From Riemerella columbina DSM 16469 (GTDB taxonomy: Bacteria > Bacteroidota > Bacteroidia > Flavobacteriales > Weeksellaceae), in NCBI RefSeq assembly GCF_000374405.1, contig NZ_KB894218.1:86180-150179 (forward strand): a stretch of DNA of 64,000 bases, given 5' to 3'. A program made the position numbers and the translations under genes. Below the pieces are notes generated by a model that saw only the letters and a list, made by a program, of their open reading frames with translations, did no database searches and was not told the DNA's origin. Numbering within the stretch: the first letter of the stretch is position 1; each line of letters begins with the position of its first letter. Positions 16,758 to 26,003 of the stretch are shown here, one piece after another.

Positions 16758-16863
16758 AATTGAGCAAATATAATCATTTTTTTATCTTATAGAGGTCTTT
16801 TTTCTAAAAAATATTCGTCCTTTTTATAGTTATAGAAAATCTGCCTAAGTAGTGTTTTATTTG

Positions 16864-16872
16864 TATTTTTGC
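16864..16872 (+). promoter_or_regulatory. -7 box directly before uvrC
   Basis: TATTTTTGC matches TAnnTTTGC and ends 3 nt before the GTG start of uvrC, implying a leaderless or nearly leaderless transcript if it is used. Confidence 0.5.
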
Positions 16873-16875
16873 GGG

Positions 16876-18672
16876 GTGAATACCAATCTAGAACTTCAAC
16901 TTAAAACATTACCCTCTGAGCCTGGGGTCTATCGTTATTATGATAAGGACGATAATTTGCTCTATGTAGGCAAGGCTAAAAACCTGAAACATCGGGTGAT
17001 GTCTTATTTTAATAAAAATCTATCGGGCTACCGAACACGGATTATGATAAGGAAAATCCATCGTTTGGAAACTACCGTAGTGCCGAGTGAATATGATGCG
17101 CTATTGCTGGAAAACAACCTCATTAAAGAACATCAGCCGTTCTATAATGTGATGATGAAAGATGATAAATCTTTCCCATGGATTTGTATTAAAAATGAAG
17201 ACTTTCCAAGGGTGTTTTTAACGCGAAAGCGGATAGAAGATGGCTCGGAATATTATGGACCTTATGCCAAAGTGCGTCCTGCTAGGGTACTGTTGGAGAC
17301 CATTAAAAATATTTATAAAATCAGGACTTGTGCCTTGGATTTATCCCCTCAGAAGATAGAAAAAGGCAAGTATAAAGTCTGCTTAGAATATCATATCAAA
17401 AACTGTGATGGTCCTTGCGAAGGTTTAGAAACACAAGAAGCATACGATAAAAAAATTGAAGCGGTACGCGCCATGATAAAAGGTGATTTCCGTATCGCAC
17501 GCGAGCATCTAGAACACGAAATGATGCGTTTTGCTTCAAACTTGGAGTTTGAAAATGCCCAAACCATGAAGGAGCGCTTGGATTATCTAGAAGATTACCA
17601 AGTAAAGCATACGGTGGTGAACCCCAAAATAGATGATGTAGATGTGTTTGGTATGACCAGTGATGAGTCGGCGGCGTATGTGAATTATTTTAAAATCCGA
17701 AATGGGAATATCGTCCAAAGTTATACTTCGGAGTTTAGAAAAAAACTAGAGGAAAGCGATGAGGAAATTTTGGAAGAAGCGGTAGTAGAGATGCGTCGCC
17801 GATTTGAATCGTCTTCCAAGGAAGTGCTGTTGCCTTTTCACTTGCCCGTAGATATCCCAGAGGTCAAGCTCATCGTTCCAAAGGTAGGGGATAAAAAGCG
17901 CATTGTAGAATTATCCGAAAAGAATGCAAAAGAGTACCGTCTGGAAAAATTAAAGCAAATCCAAATTGTAGACCCCGACCGCCATACCAATCGTATTATG
18001 GCAGAGATGAAGAAAAACCTCAGGATGCCCGTAGAACCTAGACACATCGAAGGGTTTGATAATTCTAATATCCAAGGAACAAATCCGGTGTCGGCTTGCG
18101 TGGTCTTTAAAGATGGGAAACCGAGTAAAAAGGACTATCGTATTTTTCATGTAAAAACAGTGGAAGGACCAAACGATTTTGCATCGATGGAGGAAGTGAT
18201 TTATCGCCGCTATCGTAGGCTTTTAGATGAAGGGGAACCATTGCCTCAATTGATTTTGATAGATGGAGGAAAAGGGCAGTTGAGTTCGGCGGTTAAGAGT
18301 TTAAAAACCTTAGGCTTATATGGTAAAATTACGATTATAGGGATTGCGAAAAGGCTAGAAGAATTATTTTTCCCAGAAGACCCTATTCCTTTGTATTTAG
18401 ATAAATCTTCCGAAACTTTAAAAGTCTTGCAGCGCGTTCGAGATGAGTCGCACCGCTTTGGCGTAAAACACCATCGTATTCGTAGGAAAAATACCACCAT
18501 TAAGTCGGAATTGGAAGAAATTCCTGGGGTGGGACCAAAAACCGTAGAGGAATTATTGAAGCATCTAAAATCGGTAAAGCGGGTAAAAGAGGCTTCCCGA
18601 GAAACCTTAGAGGAAATATTAGGCGTTTCTAAAGGGTCTACCGTTTGGGAGTATTTCCATAATGAATCTTAA
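16876..18672 (+). CDS. uvrC: Excinuclease ABC subunit C
   Basis: 598 residues from the GTG at 16876; the frame stays open to an ATG at 16852, but the sequence from VNTNLELQLKTLPSEPGVYRYY fits the family N-terminus. Nucleotide excision repair nuclease making the two cuts around a lesion. Domains: GIY-YIG nuclease at 1-95 (PGVYRYYDKDDNLLYVGKAKNLKHRV), UvrB-binding UVR motif near 205-240, RNase H-like nuclease (EGFDNSNIQGTNPVSACVVF; LILIDGGKGQLSSA), and C-terminal helix-hairpin-helix repeats (LEEIPGVGPKTVEELL; LEEILGVSKGS). Confidence 0.96.
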   Translation: MNTNLELQLKTLPSEPGVYRYYDKDDNLLYVGKAKNLKHRVMSYFNKNLSGYRTRIMIRKIHRLETTVVPSEYDALLLENNLIKEHQPFYNVMMKDDKSFPWICIKNEDFPRVFLTRKRIEDGSEYYGPYAKVRPARVLLETIKNIYKIRTCALDLSPQKIEKGKYKVCLEYHIKNCDGPCEGLETQEAYDKKIEAVRAMIKGDFRIAREHLEHEMMRFASNLEFENAQTMKERLDYLEDYQVKHTVVNPKIDDVDVFGMTSDESAAYVNYFKIRNGNIVQSYTSEFRKKLEESDEEILEEAVVEMRRRFESSSKEVLLPFHLPVDIPEVKLIVPKVGDKKRIVELSEKNAKEYRLEKLKQIQIVDPDRHTNRIMAEMKKNLRMPVEPRHIEGFDNSNIQGTNPVSACVVFKDGKPSKKDYRIFHVKTVEGPNDFASMEEVIYRRYRRLLDEGEPLPQLILIDGGKGQLSSAVKSLKTLGLYGKITIIGIAKRLEELFFPEDPIPLYLDKSSETLKVLQRVRDESHRFGVKHHRIRRKNTTIKSELEEIPGVGPKTVEELLKHLKSVKRVKEASRETLEEILGVSKGSTVWEYFHNES

Positions 18673-18772
18673 TGGTAACAGATTTTTGCAATAAATTTTT
18701 AAAAATAAAATTTAAAATTTCATATTAATCTAAAAATGTGTATTTTCGCAAATTGATAAAAATAATTTATAA

Positions 18773-20896
18773 ATGGCAATTTTAGGAGAAATTAGAAAAC
18801 GACCATGGATTTTAATAGGGGGCATCGCTATTGCATTATTGGCATTTTTGGTGAATCCAGATAGTTTGGACAAAGTATTTGGGAAAGACCCTAATATCCT
18901 TGGTAAAGTGAATGGCGAAGAAATTACACGCGACGAGTTCAACGAGCAATTGTTGATTATGCGTAACCAAGCCGAAGGTCAAGGACAGCCTACCGCAGGT
19001 TTGGAAGAGCAGGCGTGGCAAACTTTAGTACAGTCAAAACTCATCAAACAACAGTTTGAAAAAATGGGACTAGAAATGACCGATGAGTTTTTCTGGAACC
19101 AATTACAGTACGACCCAATGTTCGCCCAAGACCCAAATAATTTTGATGCGAAAGGCAATTTTAAAGCCAACGAAATCAGAAAGAAAATTGAAGGACTTAG
19201 AGAAAGTGGACAAGCAGAGCAATACAACCAGTGGCTCAATATTAAAAAGACCATTGAATACAGAATGATGGCACGCCAAGTATTTGGAAGTTTTACTAAT
19301 GGATTGACGGTTAATAAAAAAGAGGTGGCGGAACTCATGAAAAATAGAGACCAAGTTGCCGATATTGATTTTGTGAAAATTGATTATAACGAGTATGCTA
19401 AGAAAAATCCTATTAAAGTAACCACTCAGGATTTAGCCGACTTTATCAAAAAACATCCCGTAGCTTTTAAATCGCCAGCGACTAGAAATATTGGAGTGGT
19501 ATATTTCCCTGCGGCACCTAGTGCGATGGATGATAGTTTAGCCTTAAAAGAACTAAACAAATTGTATAAGGACAATGCAGAGAACTTCTTAAATACTCAG
19601 AACGACTCTATGTATGTGGAAATCAATTCTGAGTCTCCAGTGAAATATGGTTATGTGTCTGAGCAGGAAGTGCCTCAAGAGGCTAGAGAGTTTGTAAAAT
19701 CAGCAGGTGCGAATGCCGTATTTGGACCTTATAAGTCTGAGGGGAAATACTATGTTACCAAACTAAAAGGAAAAACGGAAGCGACATTGCCTAAGCATAT
19801 TTTAATTTCTTATGTAGGTACAGATGTGGCGAAGCAAGACCCAACCATTAAAAGAACTAAAGAGCAAGCGAAGAAATTAGCAGATAGCATCGCTACACAA
19901 GTAAGAGCTAACGCGGCAAATTTCAATCAATATGTTAACCTATCTTCTGATCCAGGTTCAGCGCAACAAGGCGGTATGCTTCAGTGGGTATTGCCAGGGC
20001 AAAGTGGATTTGTAAAGCCCTTTGCAGACTGGGTAGAGAACAATCCTAAAGGTGCTGTGGGCGTGGTGGAAACACCATTTGGCTATCATGTGATTGTAAA
20101 TGAAAACAAAATGCCAGTATATAAAATTGCAAACCTGGCGAAAGACATTAGAGCGTCTAAAGAAACTCAAAGTAAAGTCTATACCCAAGCCAATACCTTT
20201 ATCCAAAATGTTCAAGGAAAATCGTTTAATGATTTTGCTAACTTGGCTAAAAAAGGAGGCTATCAATTCTATAATCCTAAAACAGTTGGGCGTTTCCAAG
20301 GTCAAATCCAAGGTCTAGGAACGGATAAAGATGAAGAGGTACTTGCATGGGCATTTGGTAAGAAAACAGAAAAAGGTGAAACCAATATTTTTACCACTAG
20401 TAACGGCGACTATATTGTGGCTTACTTAAATGGTAAACAAGATAAAGGTTTAGCCGACCCAGAATCGGTAAGAGAGCAAATTGAAATGATTGTTAGAAAT
20501 GAATTGTTAGGCAAAAAAATTGCTGAAAAAATTAAATCTAACGCGAGCCTAGACCAAGTGGCGAAACAATTTGGTACGACTAAACAATCAGGGCAAGTAA
20601 ATTTACTGAATCCTAATATTGACATGGCAATGGAACCAAAAGTGGCTGGTGCGGCATTTGGTATCAAGGCTAATAAAGTATCTCAGCCGATAGAAGGTAA
20701 TACAGGAGTTTATGTTTTAGTGAAGAAGAAAGTGGTGGAAAATAAACAACCTGGAGATGCTGCCCAAATTACCCAAATGCTAGAACAGCAAAACAAACAA
20801 CAGTTCAGTCAAAGTTTGATGCGTAGTTTGGAAGACAATGCAGACATACAAGATTATAGAATTGAAGTATATAATAAAACTCAAACCCAAGACTAA
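18773..20896 (+). CDS. Peptidylprolyl isomerase/chaperone, PpiD-SurA type
   Basis: 707 residues. One N-terminal membrane helix (ILIGGIAIALLAFLV, about 12-26), then a SurA_N-like helical region starting VNGEEITRDEFNEQLLIMRNQAEG, and two parvulin-like domains: one around 345-445 (LPKHILISYVGTD ... AQQGGMLQWVLPGQSGFVKPFADWV ... TPFGYHVIVNE) and a degenerate one after it. This is the PpiD plan: an inner-membrane-anchored periplasmic folding factor. Preceded by a near-consensus -7 box (TATTTTCGC at 18741) and followed by a terminator. Confidence 0.9.
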   Translation: MAILGEIRKRPWILIGGIAIALLAFLVNPDSLDKVFGKDPNILGKVNGEEITRDEFNEQLLIMRNQAEGQGQPTAGLEEQAWQTLVQSKLIKQQFEKMGLEMTDEFFWNQLQYDPMFAQDPNNFDAKGNFKANEIRKKIEGLRESGQAEQYNQWLNIKKTIEYRMMARQVFGSFTNGLTVNKKEVAELMKNRDQVADIDFVKIDYNEYAKKNPIKVTTQDLADFIKKHPVAFKSPATRNIGVVYFPAAPSAMDDSLALKELNKLYKDNAENFLNTQNDSMYVEINSESPVKYGYVSEQEVPQEAREFVKSAGANAVFGPYKSEGKYYVTKLKGKTEATLPKHILISYVGTDVAKQDPTIKRTKEQAKKLADSIATQVRANAANFNQYVNLSSDPGSAQQGGMLQWVLPGQSGFVKPFADWVENNPKGAVGVVETPFGYHVIVNENKMPVYKIANLAKDIRASKETQSKVYTQANTFIQNVQGKSFNDFANLAKKGGYQFYNPKTVGRFQGQIQGLGTDKDEEVLAWAFGKKTEKGETNIFTTSNGDYIVAYLNGKQDKGLADPESVREQIEMIVRNELLGKKIAEKIKSNASLDQVAKQFGTTKQSGQVNLLNPNIDMAMEPKVAGAAFGIKANKVSQPIEGNTGVYVLVKKKVVENKQPGDAAQITQMLEQQNKQQFSQSLMRSLEDNADIQDYRIEVYNKTQTQD

Positions 20897-20924
20897 TAAT
20901 TTAGAATTAGTATAAATTTTATTG

Positions 20925-20950
20925 AAAAGCGACTTTATGGTCGCTTTTTT
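20925..20950 (+). terminator. Terminator after the PpiD-like gene
   Basis: AAAAGCGAC, loop TTTATG, GTCGCTTTT plus further T residues. Its T run overlaps the -33 element of the next promoter. Confidence 0.85.
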
Positions 20951-20980
20951 GATGTTAAAAATTAAAAATACTATCTTTGC
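20948..20980 (+). promoter_or_regulatory. Full Bacteroidota promoter of the MlaD-like operon
   Basis: TTTG at 20948-20951, 20-bp spacer, TATCTTTGC at 20972-20980; a full match to the TTTG-N19-21-TAnnTTTG pattern, 18 nt before the ATG at 20999. Confidence 0.8.
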
Positions 20981-20998
20981 TATCACTAATTAATTAAA

Positions 20999-21937
20999 AT
21001 GAAGTTTTCAAAAGAATTAAAAGCGGGACTTATCGCCATATTAGCCATTGTAGGATTTGTATTTCTCTATCAATTTATGAAAGGGAAAAATATATTTTCT
21101 ACGGACAATGTTTACTATGTAAAATACGATAATGTACAAGGTTTAGCAGCTTCGAGTCCAGTATCTATCAACGGGCTTAAAGTAGGTCAGGTAGAAAAAA
21201 TAGAACCCTTAAAAGCTAAAGATGGGCGTCTTCACTTTTTAGTAAAAATTACAGTGGACGATGAGTTTGAATTTTCCAAAAAAACCACAGTAGAGATATT
21301 TGAACCTGGATTGATGTCTGGAAAAGAGGCGAAACTTAATCTAGTATATGACGGTAGTCTTGCTAAAAATGGTGATACATTGGAGGGATCTTTGGAGCCT
21401 TCTCTATTTAATACATTGTCGTCCGAGGCTAGACCAGTAAAAGATAAACTGTCTGTTGTGCTTAGCCGATTGGATTCTACTTTAGTGAGTACTAACAAAA
21501 TTGTGGATGAGCAAAATCGTAGAGAAATAAAATTGCTACTGGCCAATTTAAATTCTACCGTGAGTGCATTTAAAGAAACCTCTGCCCAAACCAACCGATT
21601 GTTGGCAAATAATGACCCAAAAATTCAACAAATGTTGGATAATGCGAATCTTGCGACAATAAGTGCCAGAACTACTTTGGATAAATATGGTAATGTGGCA
21701 GATCGTGTAGATGTAGACGAACTCAATCGTACGATTAATAAATTGGGGGCAACCTCGGATAAATTGAATCATATCATTTCTGGTATCGAAAGAGGGGAAG
21801 GTTCGTTAGGTAAAATTACTAAAGACGAGCAGCTTTATAAAAACCTTAACCAGACTTCTGAAAACTTGAATAGTTTGATTGAAGATATAAAACATAATCC
21901 TAAAAAATACCTTAACATTTCTGTGTTCGGTAAGTAA
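20999..21937 (+). CDS. MlaD/MCE family lipid-transport protein
   Basis: 312 residues. One N-terminal membrane helix (LKAGLIAILAIVGFVFLYQFM) followed by an MCE domain: YYVKYDNVQGLAASSPVSINGLKVGQV, then EIFEPGLMSGKEAKL. The C-terminal half is a long helical region with repeated Thr/Asn/Leu patterns and ends in DIKHNPKKYLNISVFGK, the typical end of Bacteroidota MlaD-type proteins. Expected to sit in the inner membrane and pass phospholipids across the periplasm. It starts a unit with two Fe-S protein genes (3-nt gap to the next gene). Confidence 0.9.
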   Translation: MKFSKELKAGLIAILAIVGFVFLYQFMKGKNIFSTDNVYYVKYDNVQGLAASSPVSINGLKVGQVEKIEPLKAKDGRLHFLVKITVDDEFEFSKKTTVEIFEPGLMSGKEAKLNLVYDGSLAKNGDTLEGSLEPSLFNTLSSEARPVKDKLSVVLSRLDSTLVSTNKIVDEQNRREIKLLLANLNSTVSAFKETSAQTNRLLANNDPKIQQMLDNANLATISARTTLDKYGNVADRVDVDELNRTINKLGATSDKLNHIISGIERGEGSLGKITKDEQLYKNLNQTSENLNSLIEDIKHNPKKYLNISVFGK

Positions 21938-21940
21938 AAA

Positions 21941-23281
21941 ATGATGCAATATTTAGATAACATTTTTTTTCTGATATGTCTTATTATAGGCTTTGGGCTA
22001 TTTGCCAAAAGTTTAAAAGAGATTTATAGAAACATTAAATTAGGGCAACCTATTGATAGAACGGATCATCCAAAGCAGCGTTGGGCAACCATGGCTCAAG
22101 TGGCATTAGGACAAAGCAAAATGACGAAGCGTCCTATTGCAGGGTTTCTTCATATATTGGTGTATGTAGGGTTTGTCATCATCAATCTAGAAATGATAGA
22201 AATTGTAGTGGATGGTTTGTTTGGAACGCATCGTTTTCTAGCAAGTATAATAGGTGAAACTTTATACCAAGGTTTTACAGCTACGCTAGAGGTTATGGCA
22301 CTATTGGTAGTCTTCGCCGTAGTGGCCTTTTTTATCCGTAGAAATGCGATGCATATCCGCAGATTTGATATGAAGGAAATGTTTGGCTGGCCGAAAGAAG
22401 ATGCCAATTGGATTCTCGTGATAGAATTTGTATTAATGTTGGCATTTTTTACCATGAATGCTTCGGATTTTATTTTACAAACTCGAGGGGCGGAAGGCTA
22501 TCACCATCATGGTTATTTCCCAATCAGCGAAAATTTTATAGCACCTTTCTTTGAAGTGTTTAGTTTTAATAATGGTTTCCTTGTTTTTATGGAAAGAGGG
22601 GCATGGTGGTTCCACATTATCGGGGTTTTATTCTTTATGAATTACCTTTATTATTCTAAGCACTTGCATATTTTATTAGCCTTCCCAAATACATGGTTTG
22701 CAAATCTTAAACCTAAAGGAGAGTTTAATAATTTACAAGCAGTAACCAACGAAATCAAGTTGATGATGGATCCTAATGCTGACCCTTATGCCGTACCTGC
22801 GGAAGGAACGGAGCCACCAGCAAAATTTGGTGCAGAAGATGTTTTTGACTTAAACCAAGTTCAGTTGCTGAATGCTTATACTTGTACCGAGTGTGGGCGT
22901 TGTACCGCTAACTGCCCAGCAAATATTACAGGGAAAAAATTATCACCGCGTAGAATTATGATGGCAACGCGTGACAGGCTAGAGGAAGTGGGAAGAAACA
23001 TCAATAAAAATGGAAAATTTGTAGATGATGGCAAAAAATTGCTAGATGACCATATTTCCCGAGAAGAAATTTGGGCGTGTACTACTTGTAATGCGTGTGT
23101 GGAAGCTTGTCCAGTATTGATAGACCCACTGTCCATTATTTTTGAGATGAGAAGATTCTTAGTGATGGAGCAATCGGCGGCACCGCAAGAATTAAACTTG
23201 ATGATGACCAATGTAGAAAATAATGCCGCACCTTGGCAGTATAATCAGGCAGATAGGTTGAACTGGGCATCAGAATCGTAA
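21941..23281 (+). CDS. Membrane-bound Fe-S oxidoreductase (HdrC/GlpC-like)
   Basis: 446 residues. Four or five membrane helices in the first 250 residues, followed by a soluble part with two 4Fe-4S cluster motifs: CTECGRCTANCPANITGKKL and CTTCNACVEACPVLID. Resembles the electron-transfer partner of a CCG-domain subunit, which is the next gene. Histidines within the membrane part could bind haem (inference). The start is one of two adjacent ATG codons. Part of an MlaD-FeS-FeS-small protein run that I recall as common in Flavobacteriia. Confidence 0.88.
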   Translation: MMQYLDNIFFLICLIIGFGLFAKSLKEIYRNIKLGQPIDRTDHPKQRWATMAQVALGQSKMTKRPIAGFLHILVYVGFVIINLEMIEIVVDGLFGTHRFLASIIGETLYQGFTATLEVMALLVVFAVVAFFIRRNAMHIRRFDMKEMFGWPKEDANWILVIEFVLMLAFFTMNASDFILQTRGAEGYHHHGYFPISENFIAPFFEVFSFNNGFLVFMERGAWWFHIIGVLFFMNYLYYSKHLHILLAFPNTWFANLKPKGEFNNLQAVTNEIKLMMDPNADPYAVPAEGTEPPAKFGAEDVFDLNQVQLLNAYTCTECGRCTANCPANITGKKLSPRRIMMATRDRLEEVGRNINKNGKFVDDGKKLLDDHISREEIWACTTCNACVEACPVLIDPLSIIFEMRRFLVMEQSAAPQELNLMMTNVENNAAPWQYNQADRLNWASES

Positions 23282-23337
23282 TTTATGGATAGGCTTTTCA
23301 GAAGCCATCAACACTAAATTCTTTAAAAAAGAACATT

Positions 23338-24123
23338 ATGGATTTCACTATAAAAACAATGGCAGACTATGCCGCAGAAGGTAAAGCCCCCGAAGTTTTA
23401 TTTTGGGTGGGCTGTGCGGGGAGTTTCGACGATAGAGCAAAAAAAATTACCCGAGCTTTTTGTAAAATTTTAAACCATATTGGGGTAGAGTTTGCCGTAT
23501 TAGGTCAGGAGGAAAGTTGTACTGGCGACCCTGCAAAGCGAGCAGGCAATGAGTTCGTGTTCCAAATGATGGCCATGACCAATATTGAAATATTAAATGC
23601 TTACGAGGTAAAAAAAATTGTAACGGCATGTCCACATTGTTTTAATACGCTTAAAAACGAATATCCAAATCTTGGAGGACATTATGAAGTGCTACACCAT
23701 ACCCAGTTTTTACACCAGCTGATGGAAAGTGGTAAACTTAAAGTAGAAGGAGGGAAGTTTTTAGGTAAAAAAATCACATTCCACGACCCTTGCTATCTTG
23801 GTAGAGCCAATGATGAATATGAAGCGCCAAGAGAATTATTAGAAAAGTTAGACGCTGAGTTGGTAGAAATGAAGCGTTGTAAACAAAATGGCTTATGCTG
23901 TGGTGCAGGTGGGGCACAAATGTTTAAAGAACCAGAGAAAGGCAAGAAAGATATTAACATCGAAAGAACCGAAGAAGCGTTGGCTAAAAATCCGGAAATT
24001 ATCGCTACGGGTTGTCCATTTTGTAATACGATGATGACCGATGGGGTAAAATATTTTAATAAAAATACCGAAGTTGCGGTAAAAGATATTGTAGAACTTT
24101 TAGCAGAAGCAGAAGATTTATAA
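23338..24123 (+). CDS. Fe-S protein with cysteine-rich CCG domains
   Basis: 261 residues. Two CCG modules like heterodisulfide reductase HdrB or glycolate oxidase GlcF: first ACPHCFNTLKNEYPNLGG with preceding EESCTGDPAKRAGNE, second FHDPCYLGRANDEYEAPRE, KQNGLCCGAGGAQMFKE and ATGCPFCNTMMTDGVK. The cysteines would bind a non-cubane or 4Fe-4S cluster. With the membrane Fe-S protein upstream it probably forms a membrane electron-transfer complex; substrate unknown. The 56-nt gap contains no terminator. Confidence 0.9.
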   Translation: MDFTIKTMADYAAEGKAPEVLFWVGCAGSFDDRAKKITRAFCKILNHIGVEFAVLGQEESCTGDPAKRAGNEFVFQMMAMTNIEILNAYEVKKIVTACPHCFNTLKNEYPNLGGHYEVLHHTQFLHQLMESGKLKVEGGKFLGKKITFHDPCYLGRANDEYEAPRELLEKLDAELVEMKRCKQNGLCCGAGGAQMFKEPEKGKKDINIERTEEALAKNPEIIATGCPFCNTMMTDGVKYFNKNTEVAVKDIVELLAEAEDL

Positions 24124-24139
24124 CCTAAAAATTAATCCA

Positions 24140-24634
24140 ATGAAAATAGAATCCTCAGAGGTAGTGGAAACCAATGATTATAGAGTGTTGATATATCCAG
24201 CCTCTAGACCATTTACCCCAAAAGAAAGTAAGGCGATTACCGAAAAATTATTTGATTTTTTATCCACTTGGGCTGCCCATGGGAAACCATTGTCTTCATC
24301 TTTTAAAATTGATAAAAACCAGTTTATTGTCATTACTATTGATGAGGAAAAAGAGGTGGCTTCGGGATGTTCTATTGATGCACTAAACGCAGTAATGAGA
24401 GAGATAGATGCGGAATATAATCTGGGTTTATTTGACAGGATGAAAGCGTGTTTTATAGAACAAGGGGAGCTAAAAACAATGACCTTGCAAGATTTCCGCT
24501 CTGCTTTAAAAGAAGGAAGATTATCTCACGATATTGAAGTATTTGATTTTTCTAAATCTACTTATGTTGCGTATCTTTCTGATTTTTTACTGCCACTAAA
24601 GAGAAGTTGGGCTGGCATCTATGTGGATGCCTAG
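24140..24634 (+). CDS. Conserved small protein often named 'ABC transporter ATPase' (name unsupported)
   Basis: 164 residues, no signal or membrane segment. Blocks: YRVLIYPASRPFTPKESKAI, LFDFLSTWAAHGKPLSSSFKI, FIVITIDEEKEVASGCSIDA, LGLFDRMKACFIEQGE, LPLKRSWAGIYVDA. I recall relatives annotated as ABC transporter ATPase in Bacteroidota, but no Walker A, signature or Walker B motif is visible, so that name should not be trusted. Follows the two Fe-S genes by 16 nt. Its 3' end overlaps the convergent gene by 39 nt. Confidence 0.8.
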   Translation: MKIESSEVVETNDYRVLIYPASRPFTPKESKAITEKLFDFLSTWAAHGKPLSSSFKIDKNQFIVITIDEEKEVASGCSIDALNAVMREIDAEYNLGLFDRMKACFIEQGELKTMTLQDFRSALKEGRLSHDIEVFDFSKSTYVAYLSDFLLPLKRSWAGIYVDA

Positions 24635-25486
24635 TCTCTTGGCGAAGCGTTTCCACTGTCTTGCAGAAATAAATAATAAGGCGAGTACCCAAATTTCTAC
24701 AAATAGCGTATCTGAGAAAAAATATAACAATAAATGTAATCCTACGATGCCCCAACCTAAAAAGGCATCGTATTTTTTTGTTAAAAATCCTATAAAGTAT
24801 AAACCTTCAAATAAAAACACCAGTTTATCACCGATATTTAAAATCCAAGGATGGTCTATAAAGAAAAGATAGCATTGCGTTAAAACACTATCAGGATTAG
24901 TATAAATAAACCAAGATTGGTTGTCTTTAAATACCATTTCCCCAAACCTTGGCATAAACATAGAGCGGTGAAAAATTTTCCATAGAAAGGCGGAAAAGTA
25001 AACCCAGCATGCGTAATATCTTAGCCCTTCCCACATAAGGTTGAAATTGATTGGTTTCTTAACAAAAAAGATAAATCCTACAATAATAAGTCCTTTTAAA
25101 TAGCTTGAAGGGAAACCAATATTAGAATTAAACCCAATCGCATATACACAAAATAAAAGGTAAAAAATGACCGAAAAAACTCTCTTTTTAACCCAAATAA
25201 AACTTAATACTAAAAACAGAAATAAAAGAACATTAAAAATAATGCTATAAGTGTAATTTTCGAATACAATGGTATTAAGCCCTAATTGGTTATAAAGTTC
25301 AAGAACGATATCATTAGCAGAGATTTGAAAACTAGGGTTCATCATCTGGAAACTCAAAGTAGAAGAGTAAAATCTAAATAATAAAGATCCTAGAAAAAAC
25401 AATAATACCGTTCTTTTGATAAAAGATTGGTAAAGTGCTAAATTTCGAATAGGATTACTTTGAGACGGAAAATATTTTTTTAACAT
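24596..25486 (-). CDS. Multi-spanning membrane protein, possibly HTTM-like
   Basis: 296 residues with about seven hydrophobic segments (VLLFFLGSLLFRFY, IIFNVLLFLFLVLSFIWV, VFSVIFYLLFCVYAIGF, LIIVGFIFFV, and three in the C-terminal half). Segments WEGLRYYACWVYFSAFLWKI and LGWGIVGLHLLLYFFSDTL weakly recall the HTTM (vitamin-K-carboxylase-like) membrane domain; this is a guess. It overlaps the upstream 169-residue gene by 32 nt, so the two are translated together, and overlaps the convergent gene at 24140 by 39 nt at its 3' end. Confidence 0.75.
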   Translation of the reverse strand: MLKKYFPSQSNPIRNLALYQSFIKRTVLLFFLGSLLFRFYSSTLSFQMMNPSFQISANDIVLELYNQLGLNTIVFENYTYSIIFNVLLFLFLVLSFIWVKKRVFSVIFYLLFCVYAIGFNSNIGFPSSYLKGLIIVGFIFFVKKPINFNLMWEGLRYYACWVYFSAFLWKIFHRSMFMPRFGEMVFKDNQSWFIYTNPDSVLTQCYLFFIDHPWILNIGDKLVFLFEGLYFIGFLTKKYDAFLGWGIVGLHLLLYFFSDTLFVEIWVLALLFISARQWKRFAKRLGIHIDASPTSL

Positions 25487-25964
25487 GTTTTAAAGTCATT
25501 TGGTTATGTTCGTTGTAATGAACGGTTACTTTATAAAAACTAATGCTATCCAGAGGCTGGTGCTCTATTTGTTCTACATATCTCAATAGCCATTTAGGAT
25601 ATTCCGTGATGAAATGATTAGAATTAAGAGGGTAAATTTTACCATAAAAACTGGTGTTTTCTACCGAATGCGAGCGGTGGAGTTGTTCTGAAAATACTTC
25701 TCTGGCTCTGCTTGAATAAAAAATACCAATTCTTTTATGATGATTCCATAGTTCAGGATGATTAAACAATTGATTATCGTTTTTCTTGATGATGTAAAAT
25801 GAAAAATCATCTTGGATAGGGACTTTTGCCGAGTACATGGTATATATAAAAAATGGCGTACTAGCTACTCTAAATACATGCGTGAGTAATGTAATGACGA
25901 TGAAAACGCAAAAGAATACAAATAACTTAGGCGATTTTCGCTGGGTTTTTTGTAGAAAGTTCAT
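25455..25964 (-). CDS. Membrane-anchored protein, unknown function
   Basis: 169 residues with one N-terminal membrane helix (LFVFFCVFIVITLLTHVFRVA) and a soluble part with no known motif (YSAKVPIQDDFSFYIIKKN, FITEYPKWLLRYVEQ). Translationally coupled to the multi-spanning membrane protein downstream (32-nt overlap), so they probably act as a pair. A pairing of an HTTM-like protein with a small membrane-anchored partner has been described elsewhere; applying it here is speculation. Divergent from the flippase gene. Confidence 0.7.
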   Translation of the reverse strand: MNFLQKTQRKSPKLFVFFCVFIVITLLTHVFRVASTPFFIYTMYSAKVPIQDDFSFYIIKKNDNQLFNHPELWNHHKRIGIFYSSRAREVFSEQLHRSHSVENTSFYGKIYPLNSNHFITEYPKWLLRYVEQIEHQPLDSISFYKVTVHYNEHNQMTLKHVKKIFSVSK

Positions 25965-25982
25965 AGAAAAACTTAAATTTGT
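25949..25982 (+). promoter_or_regulatory. Promoter of the flippase gene
   Basis: TTTG at 25949-25952, 21-bp spacer, TAAATTTGT at 25974-25982. It starts inside the first codons of the divergent gene ending its reading at 25964. Confidence 0.7.
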
Positions 25983-26003
25983 CTTTGTAAAAGTAAATAA
26001 AAT

